Origin: an uncultured Eubacteriales bacterium
GTDB taxonomy: Bacteria; Bacillota; Clostridia; Christensenellales; Borkfalkiaceae
Direction: 5' to 3'
NCBI GenBank assembly: GCA_905209085.1
Contig: CAJLRM010000012.1
Location: 1-57,642 of the forward strand
DNA length: 57,642 nucleotides
The translations under genes and the position numbers were made by a program. Below, piece after piece: positions 41,739 through 50,376 of this stretch. The stretch's first letter is position 1; each line of letters opens with the position of its first letter. The notes below the pieces were generated by a model, which was not told the DNA's origin, did not search any database, and saw only the letters and a list, made by a program, of their open reading frames with translations.

Positions 41739-41987
41739 TCTTTATTCCCTTCCCCAATCGTTCGCCCACGCCCGCGCGATCCCGGCCGACCGCCGAACAA
41801 AAGGCGACGAATGAAAATCTTTAAAACCGCTTTTCAAAAAACGGGGTGCCGGGCAAAACTTTCGCGCGCTTAAAAGTCGGATCTCAAAGCGCCGCCTGCC
41901 GTTTTTCCCTTTTCCGCGCAGAAAATCGCCTTTCCGAATAAAAGATTTTTCTTTTCTCTGCGTCCGTACAATCGACGCTTTGCCTTT

Positions 41988-43358
41988 TTACTCTTTTACC
42001 TCCTGCGCATAGGGCACCGCAGGGCGCTCCTTGCCGTCGTACAGCTCGCCGATGACGCGCACGAGGCAGGAATTGAGATATTCCACAACAAACTCACCGA
42101 CGACGGGTTTGTCGTGTCCGTTCCCGATTCCGCTGTCATCCGTCAAAAACACGTACGTGCCGCCCGTAATAAGAGCCGTGGAACGCAGTACGTACTGCGT
42201 CGGAACGTCTACGCCGCTCGCCGCGACGGGAACGGCGGCAATTCCCTTTTCCGCGGCTTGGTATACGAGCGTTCCGTACTCGCCGCGGATATCCCGTTTC
42301 GTGCCCTGTTCCGTTGTGGAATCGTGCGGGGGCGCGTCGAGAACGGGAACGAGAATTTTGCGCGCGTCCTCCCGCCAGGATAGACCCAGGGTTTCGGCGA
42401 GCGCTTCGTGCACCGCCTCGGGATAGTCCCCGCCGCCCGCGGCTTTCTGCTTTTTCAAGACGGTTTGCTGCGCCGAGATATCCGAAGTGAAATCAAAACT
42501 TTTGACGACGTACTCGTCCCCGAAATCCCGATAAAATACCAATCCGAGCCGAATATCCGCGTTCGGCAGTTCCGTCTGTACGCGGGAAATGACGTCGCCC
42601 ACCTCCGCTTGCAGATAACCGAGTTCGTCGCCCATAGACCCCGTCGTGTCGATCATGAAGCACAGATCGAGCTGCGTAAAGGCGCGGCTTTCCTCCGTCA
42701 GAGTCACGGTATATCCGTTTTCATCCGCCTGCGCGCGGGCGGTTAAATCTTCGCCGTAGCCCGCGATCACGTCGTATTCCTCGACGGAAAGGGAAGGGAA
42801 CAGATAGGCTTTTCCGTTAGCGTCCGTTTTCGCAGCGCAATAGGCGCCGACGCTCGCTTCTCCTTTTGCGACCAGCGCCACCGACGCGCCCGCGGCGGGA
42901 TTGCCGTCCGCGCCCTTCACCTTCACTTCCACGCGGCGCAAAGGACTCATTCCCCACGTTTCATGATGCACGACGGCATTCTCGTCCTTACCCCACACCT
43001 CGTCCTGCGCATACGGCGTAAAAATGTTTTCCTTATAGATAAGGACGTCGGGAACGTTGCCGCTTTCGTCGGGCTGCGGCGCAATGATCTCCTTATCGAA
43101 CAAAGATTTAAAAAACTCATAATTTTTATTGTCGTTCCACTCGCCCGCGGTGAGTTGCCCCGCCTGCGGAAGCGGCCGTTCCTGCGTTCCCTCTTCCTCG
43201 CCCGCGGAATCGGGAGCGCCCGTTTCGTAATCCCCCGCCATATCTCCCGCCGCGCCTCCGTACTTTGCGTCGCCGCTCGCGCCGCACGAGGCAAACGCGA
43301 ACGCCATACATAATACGGCAAACGCACACGGCAACATTCTCCTGACAAGTCCCTTCAT
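41988..43358 (-). CDS. VWA-domain lipoprotein
   Basis: This 456-residue surface lipoprotein has a lipobox FASC with the Cys at residue 25 and an acidic low-complexity linker (35-65). A middle region of carboxypeptidase-regulatory or Ig-like type lies at about 141-220 (RRVEVKVKGADGNPAAGASVALV). The von Willebrand factor A domain lies at about 228-430 with an intact MIDAS motif DTTGSMGDE (D237, T239, S241). It probably binds a divalent-metal-dependent partner at the envelope. GGAGG precedes the ATG. It sits in the second ECF locus between two other lipoproteins, so it is a likely output or sensor of that sigma factor. Confidence 0.88.
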   Translation of the reverse strand: MKGLVRRMLPCAFAVLCMAFAFASCGASGDAKYGGAAGDMAGDYETGAPDSAGEEEGTQERPLPQAGQLTAGEWNDNKNYEFFKSLFDKEIIAPQPDESGNVPDVLIYKENIFTPYAQDEVWGKDENAVVHHETWGMSPLRRVEVKVKGADGNPAAGASVALVAKGEASVGAYCAAKTDANGKAYLFPSLSVEEYDVIAGYGEDLTARAQADENGYTVTLTEESRAFTQLDLCFMIDTTGSMGDELGYLQAEVGDVISRVQTELPNADIRLGLVFYRDFGDEYVVKSFDFTSDISAQQTVLKKQKAAGGGDYPEAVHEALAETLGLSWREDARKILVPVLDAPPHDSTTEQGTKRDIRGEYGTLVYQAAEKGIAAVPVAASGVDVPTQYVLRSTALITGGTYVFLTDDSGIGNGHDKPVVGEFVVEYLNSCLVRVIGELYDGKERPAVPYAQEVKE

Positions 43359-43396
43359 CCTTTTTCCCTCCTAATTTTTTCGTTTATAAAGTTCCT

Positions 43397-43894
43397 TTAC
43401 CGGCACACCACTTCCACGTTTTCCGCGCTCGTCCTCTCCGTTTCGATGAGAAAACACCACACGTTGATGGCGCCGTCGCAATCGCCTTCGGACGGAAAAT
43501 TCCGCGCTATCGTCACCACCGCCTTTTCGTTTGAAACCGTCACTTCCTCCACGTTCACTTCTATGCTCCTCGACGGCTCGAAACGGAGGAGGACAATCAA
43601 CGTTTTCGCCGTAAAATAGTCCGAATCGTAAGCGGCGAGCGCTTCTTTCAGCGGTTCGCTTTGCGCCAATGCATCGGCATACGAACAAACGTCTTCCTCG
43701 CTTTTCAAAATCGCCGTTTTGAGTCCCGCGCGTTCGTAATCGCCGTAATGGAGCGGAGCCGTGACGACGGAAAAAATCTTTGCGCCGTAATTCGGCGCGG
43801 TCGTTGAGAAAGAATCCTTTGCGCCGCAGCCCGTAAACGCCGACGCTGTCCATAATAAAAAGAGCACGACCGCGCTTTTCAAAACTTTTTTCAT
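43397..43894 (-). CDS. Lipoprotein of unknown function in ECF locus 2
   Basis: This 165-residue protein has an N-terminal signal and lipobox FTGC (Cys at about 23). The mature part of about 142 residues has a beta/alpha pattern (EEVTVSNEKAVVTIARNF) and three further cysteines. I recognise no domain. It follows the one-pass membrane protein by 30 bases and precedes the VWA lipoprotein by 38 bases, so it is almost certainly cotranscribed with both. Confidence 0.8.
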   Translation of the reverse strand: MKKVLKSAVVLFLLWTASAFTGCGAKDSFSTTAPNYGAKIFSVVTAPLHYGDYERAGLKTAILKSEEDVCSYADALAQSEPLKEALAAYDSDYFTAKTLIVLLRFEPSRSIEVNVEEVTVSNEKAVVTIARNFPSEGDCDGAINVWCFLIETERTSAENVEVVCR

Positions 43895-43924
43895 CTTGTT
43901 CCCCTCTCCTAAACGTTAAAAATT

Positions 43925-44227
43925 TTATTCGTTTCCCTCCGACAGGGAATCGGATTGCGAAGAGTCTTCCCCGGAAGATTCTTCGGACGAGTCCGAAGGA
44001 AGGACATCGTCGACGTCGAAGCTGTATCCGGCTTCTCCATCCGCGCCCGCACTCCCCTTGCCGCCGAAAGCGCGAAGGACAAAGGCGACGGGCAGCGACA
44101 ACACGAGCGCAAAAGCGACGACGACGCCGCAGACGCGGAGGGCGGCGCGGCGCCTGCGTTTTTTCGCCCGCTCGTATTCCCCGATTTTTTCAAACACCTC
44201 GTCAGAGGTTTCTCTATATGTTTTCAT
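43925..44227 (-). CDS. Small one-pass membrane protein with acidic outer tail, putative anti-sigma factor (locus 2)
   Basis: This 100-residue protein has about 28 basic cytoplasmic residues (ERAKKRRRRAALR), one transmembrane helix (about 31-52, VCGVVVAFALVLSLPVAFVL) and a Ser/Asp/Glu-rich tail (PSDSSEESSGEDSSQSDS). The gene overlaps the upstream ECF sigma gene by 14 bases. Plan and position repeat those of the protein at 14441-14971. It is the likely membrane regulator of its sigma factor; no standard anti-sigma domain can be seen, so this is inference. Confidence 0.72.
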   Translation of the reverse strand: MKTYRETSDEVFEKIGEYERAKKRRRRAALRVCGVVVAFALVLSLPVAFVLRAFGGKGSAGADGEAGYSFDVDDVLPSDSSEESSGEDSSQSDSLSEGNE

Positions 44228-44777
44228 AGTCGAATCCCTCCGCGGTCAAAAGCTCTCTCAGCGCAGCCCTGCCCCTCGCCAAAAGGTTATACACCTGTTT
44301 CTTCCGCCTGCCCGTGACGGCGGCGATCTCGTCGGGGGACAACTCCTCGAAATACTTTAAATACAGCGTTTCCCGATACTCCTCGGGCAATTTTTCCAGC
44401 GCGCTATGTACCGACGCCGCCCGCTCCTTTCCTAAAAGCGCACTCTCCGCGTCCTCCTTCGCGCCCCTTGCTTCCGCGGCTTTCAGCGGGCATTCCCGCC
44501 TGCGGGACCGCTGTTTGACGGCGTTGAGCGCCTTGTTGCGCGCGATCGTGAAAAGATATGTCTTAAAGGAGGCGCCCCTTTCGTCGAAGGGCTTTTTCCG
44601 CTTATACAGCTCGAAAAAAACGTCGATTTCCACGTCCTCCGCGAGCGCTTTGTCCCGCACATAGCCGTCGATGAAGGCAATCAGGGCGCGCTGATAAAGA
44701 GCGACGAGCTCTTCGAGCCCCTCCTTATCGCCCGCAAGAAAACGGCGGTAGCAGCCGATGCCGTTGTCCTCCCCCAT
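44214..44777 (-). CDS. ECF-type RNA polymerase sigma factor (locus 2)
   Basis: This 187-residue sigma factor has region 2 at about 20-85 (ALAEDVEIDVFFELYKRKKPF, then FKTYLFTIARNKALN) and region 4 at about 120-175 (LPEEYRETLYLKYFEELSPDEIAAVTGRRKKQVYNLLARGRAAL, split over the HTH). The start at 44777 is set by AAGGAGG 5 bases upstream rather than at 44816. It heads a five-gene operon with a membrane protein and three lipoproteins. Upstream is AACC-N16-CTAC, as at locus 1. The two sigma proteins differ clearly in sequence, so they are not recent duplicates. Confidence 0.92.
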   Translation of the reverse strand: MGEDNGIGCYRRFLAGDKEGLEELVALYQRALIAFIDGYVRDKALAEDVEIDVFFELYKRKKPFDERGASFKTYLFTIARNKALNAVKQRSRRRECPLKAAEARGAKEDAESALLGKERAASVHSALEKLPEEYRETLYLKYFEELSPDEIAAVTGRRKKQVYNLLARGRAALRELLTAEGFDYENI

Positions 44778-44878
44778 ACCGACCTCCTTTGCGCGTTCGG
44801 CGGGGCGTTTTCTCATGCCCTTTCACCTATTAAACAACGCCCGCGCGCGCTTTACTCAGCTTTTTACGAAAATTTTTT

Positions 44879-44902
44879 GTAGTCTATAAAGTATCCCAGG
44901 TT
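44879..44902 (-). promoter_or_regulatory. Putative ECF promoter (AACC-N16-CTAC), locus 2
   Basis: Leftward AACC (44902-44899), 16 bases, CTAC (44882-44879), 102 bases before the sigma start. Identical elements and spacing occur at 15579-15602. Confidence 0.5.
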
Positions 44903-44947
44903 TTTCTGCCGAGAAAGTAGGAATCCTCATTGCGGAGAGAAAGCGCT

Positions 44948-45640
44948 CTAAATAGATCCGCGGCCATGGCAGTAGTCGTAATACCAGCACTTATAGGGAG
45001 ATTCGCATTGCCTGCCGACGGAAATTTTTGGTTCCTCCGCCTCCTGTTTTTTCAGTTTCGAAAACGTCCAGATATTCTTGTCCGCCATGCGTTCAAAGAG
45101 GCGCGCCTCCTTCGTTTCGTCCACGATTCTGAACGTCACCTCTGCCCTGCCCCCGTCCTCTTCCCTTTCCGCTTCGTTTTCGCCGCGCAAAATGAGAAAG
45201 CAGCGTTCCAGGAGCACCCCGCTTTTTCGGATGAGATAGCTCTGAAAGCCCAGATCGATGAGAAATTCCCTTCGGGGACGAGGAGCGTTTTTCACTTCGT
45301 ACAGTTCGTATCCGCTCGCGGTCTTTTTAAGAATATCCGCCGCGCAATAATTGCCGTACCAGGAAAACGCCGCCTCGCAGATGACGGGCGTGCCCGCCAG
45401 CAGGCACCGCTCCGTCCGCTCTAACATCGCCGCATAATCCATGCGCCCGTCGGGACGGTAGGCGGTGGTTTCCACATAGTCCCCGAATATCGCCATCGCC
45501 TTGTCGCCGAATTCGTTGCCGAGATCGAGTCGGCGCTGCACCGCCGCGGGAATGTATTTTTCCTCGGGTTTATGACTGTCCAGCCAAAGCATTTTGGGGC
45601 ATTGCAGTCCCCGCACGAAGTCCGTTTTCGTTACGCCCAT
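44948..45640 (-). CDS. Short PD-(D/E)XK nuclease-like protein with four-Cys Fe-S motif
   Basis: This 230-residue protein resembles the N-terminal nuclease part of larger DUF2779-type proteins and the Cas4/AddB group. Candidate catalytic residues are E89, D102 and the E115-V-K117 pair. Cysteines C14 and C212, C218, C224 (CESPYKCWYYDYC) could hold a [4Fe-4S] cluster closing the fold. AAGGAGG lies just before the ATG. The protein is complete, with no sign of a downstream part, so it is a stand-alone nuclease domain. No cas genes or CRISPR array are nearby. It may act in DNA repair or defence; this is inference. Confidence 0.75.
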   Translation of the reverse strand: MGVTKTDFVRGLQCPKMLWLDSHKPEEKYIPAAVQRRLDLGNEFGDKAMAIFGDYVETTAYRPDGRMDYAAMLERTERCLLAGTPVICEAAFSWYGNYCAADILKKTASGYELYEVKNAPRPRREFLIDLGFQSYLIRKSGVLLERCFLILRGENEAEREEDGGRAEVTFRIVDETKEARLFERMADKNIWTFSKLKKQEAEEPKISVGRQCESPYKCWYYDYCHGRGSI

Positions 45641-45793
45641 GATCCCTCCTTCTCTTTTTTCTCCATTATAACAAAAAAACGGGATTTGCGCAAGCGGGCA
45701 GCCGCATTTCCCCTATTTCCGTGAAAAAAGAATGAATTTATTTAACCTTTCAATCATTATGTTAAAAATCGGGTGAAATTTACCCCGACGGTA

Positions 45794-45822
45794 TTGACAA
45801 TCGCTTCGAAAAGTGCTACACT
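45794..45822 (+). promoter_or_regulatory. Promoter of the SDR gene
   Basis: TTGACA (45794-45799), 17 bases, TACACT (45817-45822), about 30 bases before the ribosome site. Confidence 0.7.
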
Positions 45823-45859
45823 ATTTATTGTTTGAAAATTAAATTTTTGGAGGAAAAAC

Positions 45860-46618
45860 ATGAATCGTTTACAAGGCAAAACGGCAGTTATTACAGGCGG
45901 CAACTCGGGCGTAGGCGAAGCGGCGGCGCTTCTGTTCGCAAAAGAGGGCGCAAACGTCGTCATCAGCGCGAGGCGCGCAAGCGCGCTCGACGCCGTGGCG
46001 GAAAAAATCAAAGCCGCAGGCGGCAGCGTGCTGACCGTTCCCACCGATATCTCCCAGGATGCGGACTGCAAGGCGCTCATGAAAGCGGCGAAGGACAAAT
46101 TCGGCGCCATCGATATTCTCGTCAACAACGCGGGCGTTTTGGACACGGGTCTGAAAGCCATCGATAAGTATCTCGACGAGGACGCGGAAAAGGTCATCGC
46201 CATCAACGAAGTGGGCACCATGCAGTGCATCCGCGCCGCGCTCGAATATATGGAAACGGGCGCGTCCATCGTCAACGTGGCGTCCGTAGCGGGCTATAAC
46301 GGCGGAGGCGGAGCCGTTTACGTCGCTTCCAAGGCGGCTATCATCGGCATCACAAAGCATACCGCCCTGCTGCTCGCCAATAAGTATATCCGCTGCAACG
46401 CGGTCTGCCCGGGCAATATCGCCACCCCCATGACCATGGGCTTGAATCCCGCGGCGCTCGATATGGGCATGATGGGCGCCATGAGCAAGCACGGCGATCT
46501 TTCCCTCAAATCCTGTCAGGCGGAGGACGTCGCCAATATCCTTTTGTTCCTCGCGTCCGACGAATCCAAGGCGCTTACGGGACAAATCATGGTCAGTGAT
46601 TTCGGTGTGAATCTGTAA
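45860..46618 (+). CDS. Short-chain dehydrogenase/reductase (classical SDR)
   Basis: An NAD(P)-dependent oxidoreductase of 252 residues. The cofactor glycine motif is TGGNSGVGE (about 12-20), with NNAG at 89-92. The catalytic triad is S142, Y154 and K158 (YVASK). The closing motif GQIMVSDFGVNL takes the place of the usual D-G-G region. GGAGG precedes the ATG. The substrate is unknown; the family spans sugar, steroid and fatty-acyl reductases. The last 77 bases are repeated, imperfectly, at 47361-47436 beyond the next gene. Confidence 0.93.
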   Translation: MNRLQGKTAVITGGNSGVGEAAALLFAKEGANVVISARRASALDAVAEKIKAAGGSVLTVPTDISQDADCKALMKAAKDKFGAIDILVNNAGVLDTGLKAIDKYLDEDAEKVIAINEVGTMQCIRAALEYMETGASIVNVASVAGYNGGGGAVYVASKAAIIGITKHTALLLANKYIRCNAVCPGNIATPMTMGLNPAALDMGMMGAMSKHGDLSLKSCQAEDVANILLFLASDESKALTGQIMVSDFGVNL

Positions 46619-46639
46619 CCTTCTACCAAAGGAACAGTG

Positions 46640-47143
46640 ATGAACTTTGACGGTTTTAACGGGATTGAATGGCAAAGCAACTCCCATGGAAAACAAGGCC
46701 GAGATTTTTGGTTACGTTTTTTCGTTGTGTTGATGATGGTATTTTTATCGATAGGATTTGCGATGTGGAGCAAAAAACCTTGGGGACTTTGCCCGCTCAT
46801 AATTTCTACGTTCCTAATTGCAATCTATGCGGGGTTCTATTCCAAAAAAGCTTGTTGGTATAATTCTAAGATGATTTTTGCGGCAAGTAACCAGGGAATT
46901 ATGTTTTCCCAGAAGCTGAACAATTCTTACTTCCATGAAACCTTCGATAATGTTTCCGGTTATGCCTATCGCAACGAAACAAGTAATTTAACTTCCGTGA
47001 TCGTTTATTTCAAAAAGCCCGCAGAGGCAGGTGCCATGGGAAGGCTGAAAGAAATAAGAATGATCAAAATTGAAAACTTTGACGACTTAAAAAAAGTGTT
47101 GGAAAATAATAATATTCCACAAACGCCTTATCCGTCCAAGTAA
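46640..47143 (+). CDS. AT-rich membrane protein of unknown function, probable insertion
   Basis: This 167-residue protein has two adjacent transmembrane helices (about 27-45 and 51-68) and a soluble C-terminal half (NNSYFHETFDNVSGYAYR). Codon use and base composition are clearly more AT-rich than in both neighbours. ATG 46640 has AAAGGA 6 bases upstream; a GTG three bases earlier is also in frame. It lies between the real 3' end of the SDR gene and a decayed copy of that end, suggesting that it arrived by insertion or that the SDR was duplicated around it. The domain is not recognised. Confidence 0.65.
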   Translation: MNFDGFNGIEWQSNSHGKQGRDFWLRFFVVLMMVFLSIGFAMWSKKPWGLCPLIISTFLIAIYAGFYSKKACWYNSKMIFAASNQGIMFSQKLNNSYFHETFDNVSGYAYRNETSNLTSVIVYFKKPAEAGAMGRLKEIRMIKIENFDDLKKVLENNNIPQTPYPSK

Positions 47144-47360
47144 ATTTTAACAGTCTTGCCGCAAAAAACAGAGCGTGAAGCCTATCACTTTTTTACTGTG
47201 AGGAATAAAAAACTATCTGTCAATAGAGCCGCGAAAAGGTAAGTACCGATAGGGATCTTATTCCAAAGACGGGCAAAAAAAATATAATCCACTATACGTC
47301 CCAAGGGACGGGTAGCGGATTTTTATTTTAAGCGATATTGCCGTCCCATCCTCTTCGATA
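47144..47360. other. Gene-free stretch before the SDR fragment
   Basis: About 220 bases containing a reading-frame-free A/T-rich segment; no promoter or structure is convincing. Confidence 0.4.
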
Positions 47361-47436
47361 TTCCTCGCGTCCGACGAATCTAAGGCGCCTGCGGACAAAT
47401 CAGGGTCAGTCACTTCGGCGTGAATCTGTAACCTTC
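47361..47436 (+). pseudogene. Decayed copy of the 3' end of the SDR gene
   Basis: These 76 bases match 46547-46623 (the last 72 bases of the SDR gene plus its stop and 5 bases) with about ten changes and one missing G that shifts the frame. Identical runs include TCGCGTCCGACGAATC and GTGAATCTGTAACCTTC. It is a remnant of a duplication or of an insertion event around the gene at 46640. Confidence 0.8.
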
Positions 47437-47664
47437 AAAAATTTACCCCTGCCCGTGCGAACGCGCAATTTTCGCGGTCAGTAAAATAAAGTCTGAAAAT
47501 CAAATAACCCCTTTTTCAAACGAAAAGCAAATAACGGCGAGCGGCTTCTGCTCCCGCTATTTTCTATTTATGAAAAAACGCCGAAAAAAACAAGCGTGTA
47601 AAGATCCCCGTTTGAAACCTGCAAAAATCCTTTCGCCCTATTTCTTTTTAGACGCAAAAAAAGC

Positions 47665-47693
47665 TTGCCTTTTTAAGAACGCCATGCTATAAT
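47665..47693 (+). promoter_or_regulatory. Promoter of the marR operon
   Basis: TTGCCT (47665-47670), 17 bases, TATAAT (47688-47693) with an extended -10 TG. Transcription would start near 47700, which rules out the ATG at 47699 as the start codon. Confidence 0.7.
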
Positions 47694-47728
47694 TTAGTAT
47701 GATATCAGACCAATCGGGAGGGAGCGGC

Positions 47729-48187
47729 ATGGCAGTCGATAAAGAAGTCAACGAATTGGTGAACGCCTATTGCGGTCTGCGAGACAGACAGCACGCGGTT
47801 TACGACCGGTGTGCGAAGCGACATAATCTGACCGTCAACGAATTGTTTGTATTGGACATCCTTTGGTTTGCGCCCGACGGCTGCACGCAGAAGGAAATCT
47901 GCGAACGCCTTTCCGCAAACAAACAGACGATCGCGGCGATTACGGGCAGATTTTTGAAAAAGGGATATATTCGTATGGAAGAGGTCGCTAAGGACAGGCG
48001 AAACAAGCGCATCCGTTTTACGGACAGCGGAAAGACTTACGCGCAGACCGTCATCCCTCCCGCCGCCGACGCGGAAAACCTCGCCATGGCGGAACTGGGG
48101 ATAAAAAAAATCGCCGAACTCGTGCGGCTGACGGCGGCGTTTACCGAAAATATGGAAAGGGAATTTTCAAAGCTGTCCGCTATATAG
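47729..48187 (+). CDS. MarR-family transcriptional regulator
   Basis: This 152-residue winged-helix protein has the MarR core at about 25-110 (VNELFVLDILWFAPDGCTQKEICERL, KQTIAAITGRFLKKGYI, then the wing with VAKDRRNKRIRFTDSGK). The start is ATG 47729 with a GGGAGGGAG ribosome site; the upstream ATG sits on the predicted transcription start. It precedes an MFS transporter gene by 19 bases and likely regulates that operon. The ligand is unknown. Confidence 0.9.
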   Translation: MAVDKEVNELVNAYCGLRDRQHAVYDRCAKRHNLTVNELFVLDILWFAPDGCTQKEICERLSANKQTIAAITGRFLKKGYIRMEEVAKDRRNKRIRFTDSGKTYAQTVIPPAADAENLAMAELGIKKIAELVRLTAAFTENMEREFSKLSAI

Positions 48188-48206
48188 GAATTGGGAGAAA
48201 CAAGCT

Positions 48207-49388
48207 ATGTATTCGCTTTTACTTGCTCTTATTTATATCGCTTTTATCAGCCTCGGGCTTCCCGATTCCCTTCTCGGCTCGGGCTGGCCCGTCATCCATA
48301 ACGACCTGAACGTTCCGATCTCCTTTATGGGCGTCGTTTCCATGGTCATATCGGGAGGAACGATCGTATCCAGTCTTTTTTCGGATAAATTGACGAGAAA
48401 GCTCGGCGCGCGCATCGTCACCGTCAGCAGCGTATTTCTTACGGCGGTCGCGTTGTTTGGATTTTCCTTTTCCGACCGATTTTGGATGCTGATCGTTTTT
48501 GCCGTTCCTTACGGTCTGGGCGCGGGAGCGATCGACGCCGCGCTCAACAACTACGTCGCCCTTCACTATGCGTCGAAACACATGAGTTGGCTGCATTGTT
48601 TTTGGGGCGTGGGAACAATCGTCAGTCCCTTCGTCATGAGCTACGCTTTGACAAACTCGACATGGAATCAAGGCTATCGAATCGTCGGCTTTATACAGCT
48701 GGGCATCGCCCTGCTTCTTCTCGCCACGCTGCCCGTCTGGAAAGTCCATCAAAACACGAACGGGCATCAGGAAACAAAAAGCCTCGGGTTGACCGGCGCG
48801 CTGAAAATCAAGGGAGTCCCCTTCCTGTTAATCGGCTTTTTCGCGTACTGCGCCGCGGAAGCCACCGCGATGTCCTGGGCGAGCACCTATTTTGTCGAGG
48901 TGAAAGGGATAAACACGGAACGCGCGGCGGAATTCGCTTCGCTGTTCTATATAGGAATCACCGTCGGAAGGTTTATAAGCGGATTCGTCACGGACAAGCT
49001 CGGCGACAGAAAAATGATCGTCATCGGGACCTGCATTTTGTCCTGCGGAGTCATTTCTCTGCTGATTCCCACGAGCTACGAGATCGTATCGCTGATCGGA
49101 TTCGTCGTTATCGGATTGGGCTGCGCGCCAATCTATCCCTGTATCATCCATTCCACGCCCGACAATTTCGGCGCGGAAAATTCGGGGGCGATCATCGGCA
49201 TCCAAATGGCGAGCGCCTATGTCGGCTCGACGTTGATTCCTCCGCTCTTCGGGCTTCTCGGCAATTTAATCGGCTTCAAAATACTCCCCGTCTATCTCTT
49301 AGTGTTTATTATTCTGATGATTACGATGACGGAATTAACCTTTAAAGTCACGGCCCAAAAAAGCGATCGGGAGGAAAATAAATCGTGA
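48207..49388 (+). CDS. MFS transporter
   Basis: This 393-residue protein has 12 hydrophobic segments. It starts with a helix that leads into LGLPDSLLGSGWPVI, a motif seen in sugar-type (FucP/FGlu-like) MFS carriers. The cytoplasmic loop between the first halves contains SDKLTRKLGARI, and the parallel RFISGFVTDKLGDRK lies in the second half. It moves a small solute with H+ exchange; the substrate is unknown. It overlaps the DUF1848 gene by 4 bases (GTGA), so the two proteins are made together. Confidence 0.9.
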   Translation: MYSLLLALIYIAFISLGLPDSLLGSGWPVIHNDLNVPISFMGVVSMVISGGTIVSSLFSDKLTRKLGARIVTVSSVFLTAVALFGFSFSDRFWMLIVFAVPYGLGAGAIDAALNNYVALHYASKHMSWLHCFWGVGTIVSPFVMSYALTNSTWNQGYRIVGFIQLGIALLLLATLPVWKVHQNTNGHQETKSLGLTGALKIKGVPFLLIGFFAYCAAEATAMSWASTYFVEVKGINTERAAEFASLFYIGITVGRFISGFVTDKLGDRKMIVIGTCILSCGVISLLIPTSYEIVSLIGFVVIGLGCAPIYPCIIHSTPDNFGAENSGAIIGIQMASAYVGSTLIPPLFGLLGNLIGFKILPVYLLVFIILMITMTELTFKVTAQKSDREENKS

Positions 49389-50329
49389 TTATCAACACGG
49401 GCGGACGAACGGACACCGTTCAATATTATACAAAATGGCTTTTAAAGCGGTTTGAGGAAGGATACGTCTATTCCCGCAATCCGCTTTTTCCGAATAAAGT
49501 AACTCGCTACGAACTCACGCCCGAAGCGGTAGACTGCGTCGTATTCTGTTCTAAAAACTATCGGCCGATACTCCCCGACCTTCCGAAAATAACGAGTCGG
49601 TTCAATACCTATTTCCACTATACCATCACCGCTTACGGCAAGGATTTGGAGCCGGGCGTACCGTCTGTCGAAGAGAGCGTAAAAACGCTGAAAGAGCTGT
49701 CGTCGATTGTCGGAAAACAGAGGCTCGCGTGGCGGTACGACCCCGTGCTGCTCACGAAAAAATACACTCTTTCCTCGCATATAGAAACCTTTGCGCAAAT
49801 GGCAAAAGAGCTGGCGCCCTATGTGGACAGGTGTATTTTCAGCTTCGTGGAGATGTATAAAAAGCTCGAAATCAATATGCCCGAACTTATCCCCCTTGCC
49901 GAAAAAGACAAAGAGGCTCTGGCCTGCGGTCTGGGCGCAATCGCCGCGAAATACGGATTGTATATTCAGACCTGCGGAACGAACGGGGACTACTCCCGAT
50001 ACGGCGTTCATTCGTCGGGGTGCATGACGCTGGAAACGCTGGGAAGAGCCAACGGCGTCGCCTTCAAGAATTTGAAGCATAAGGGAATGCGGCAGGGCTG
50101 TCGTTGCATAGAGAGCCGCGACATCGGCGCGTACGACACTTGTCTGAACGGCTGCAAATATTGCTACGCCAATAAAAACCCGCAAAAAGCGTTTGAAAAC
50201 CGTACTCATCACGACCCCGATTCCCCGCTCCTGCTCGGACATCTCGAAAAGGACGACGTTCTCGCGGAAGGCAACCAAAAGAGCTTTCTGCTACACGCGG
50301 AAAAGGGCAAACAACTGCGTTTCGAATGA
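49385..50329 (+). CDS. DUF1848 family protein with CxxxCxxC motif
   Basis: This 314-residue protein of unknown function has the typical beginning IINTGGRTDTVQYYTKWLLKRFEEGYVYSRNP. The C-terminal half carries CRCIESRDIGAYDTC and CLNGCKYCYAN, a CxxxCxxC arrangement like that of radical SAM enzymes, so it may hold a [4Fe-4S] cluster and use SAM. The start is GTG 49385, four bases overlapping the MFS gene. A strong terminator follows. In this operon it might act on the compound that the transporter carries; this is inference. Confidence 0.85.
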   Translation: MIINTGGRTDTVQYYTKWLLKRFEEGYVYSRNPLFPNKVTRYELTPEAVDCVVFCSKNYRPILPDLPKITSRFNTYFHYTITAYGKDLEPGVPSVEESVKTLKELSSIVGKQRLAWRYDPVLLTKKYTLSSHIETFAQMAKELAPYVDRCIFSFVEMYKKLEINMPELIPLAEKDKEALACGLGAIAAKYGLYIQTCGTNGDYSRYGVHSSGCMTLETLGRANGVAFKNLKHKGMRQGCRCIESRDIGAYDTCLNGCKYCYANKNPQKAFENRTHHDPDSPLLLGHLEKDDVLAEGNQKSFLLHAEKGKQLRFE

Positions 50330-50376
50330 GAAAAAGAAAGCGACTCGACGACGGCATTTTTTAAGCCGCAGGAATC

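Noticed and set aside
44948..45640. Cas4 of a CRISPR system
   Set aside because: There is no CRISPR array or other cas gene; the cysteine spacing differs from standard Cas4.
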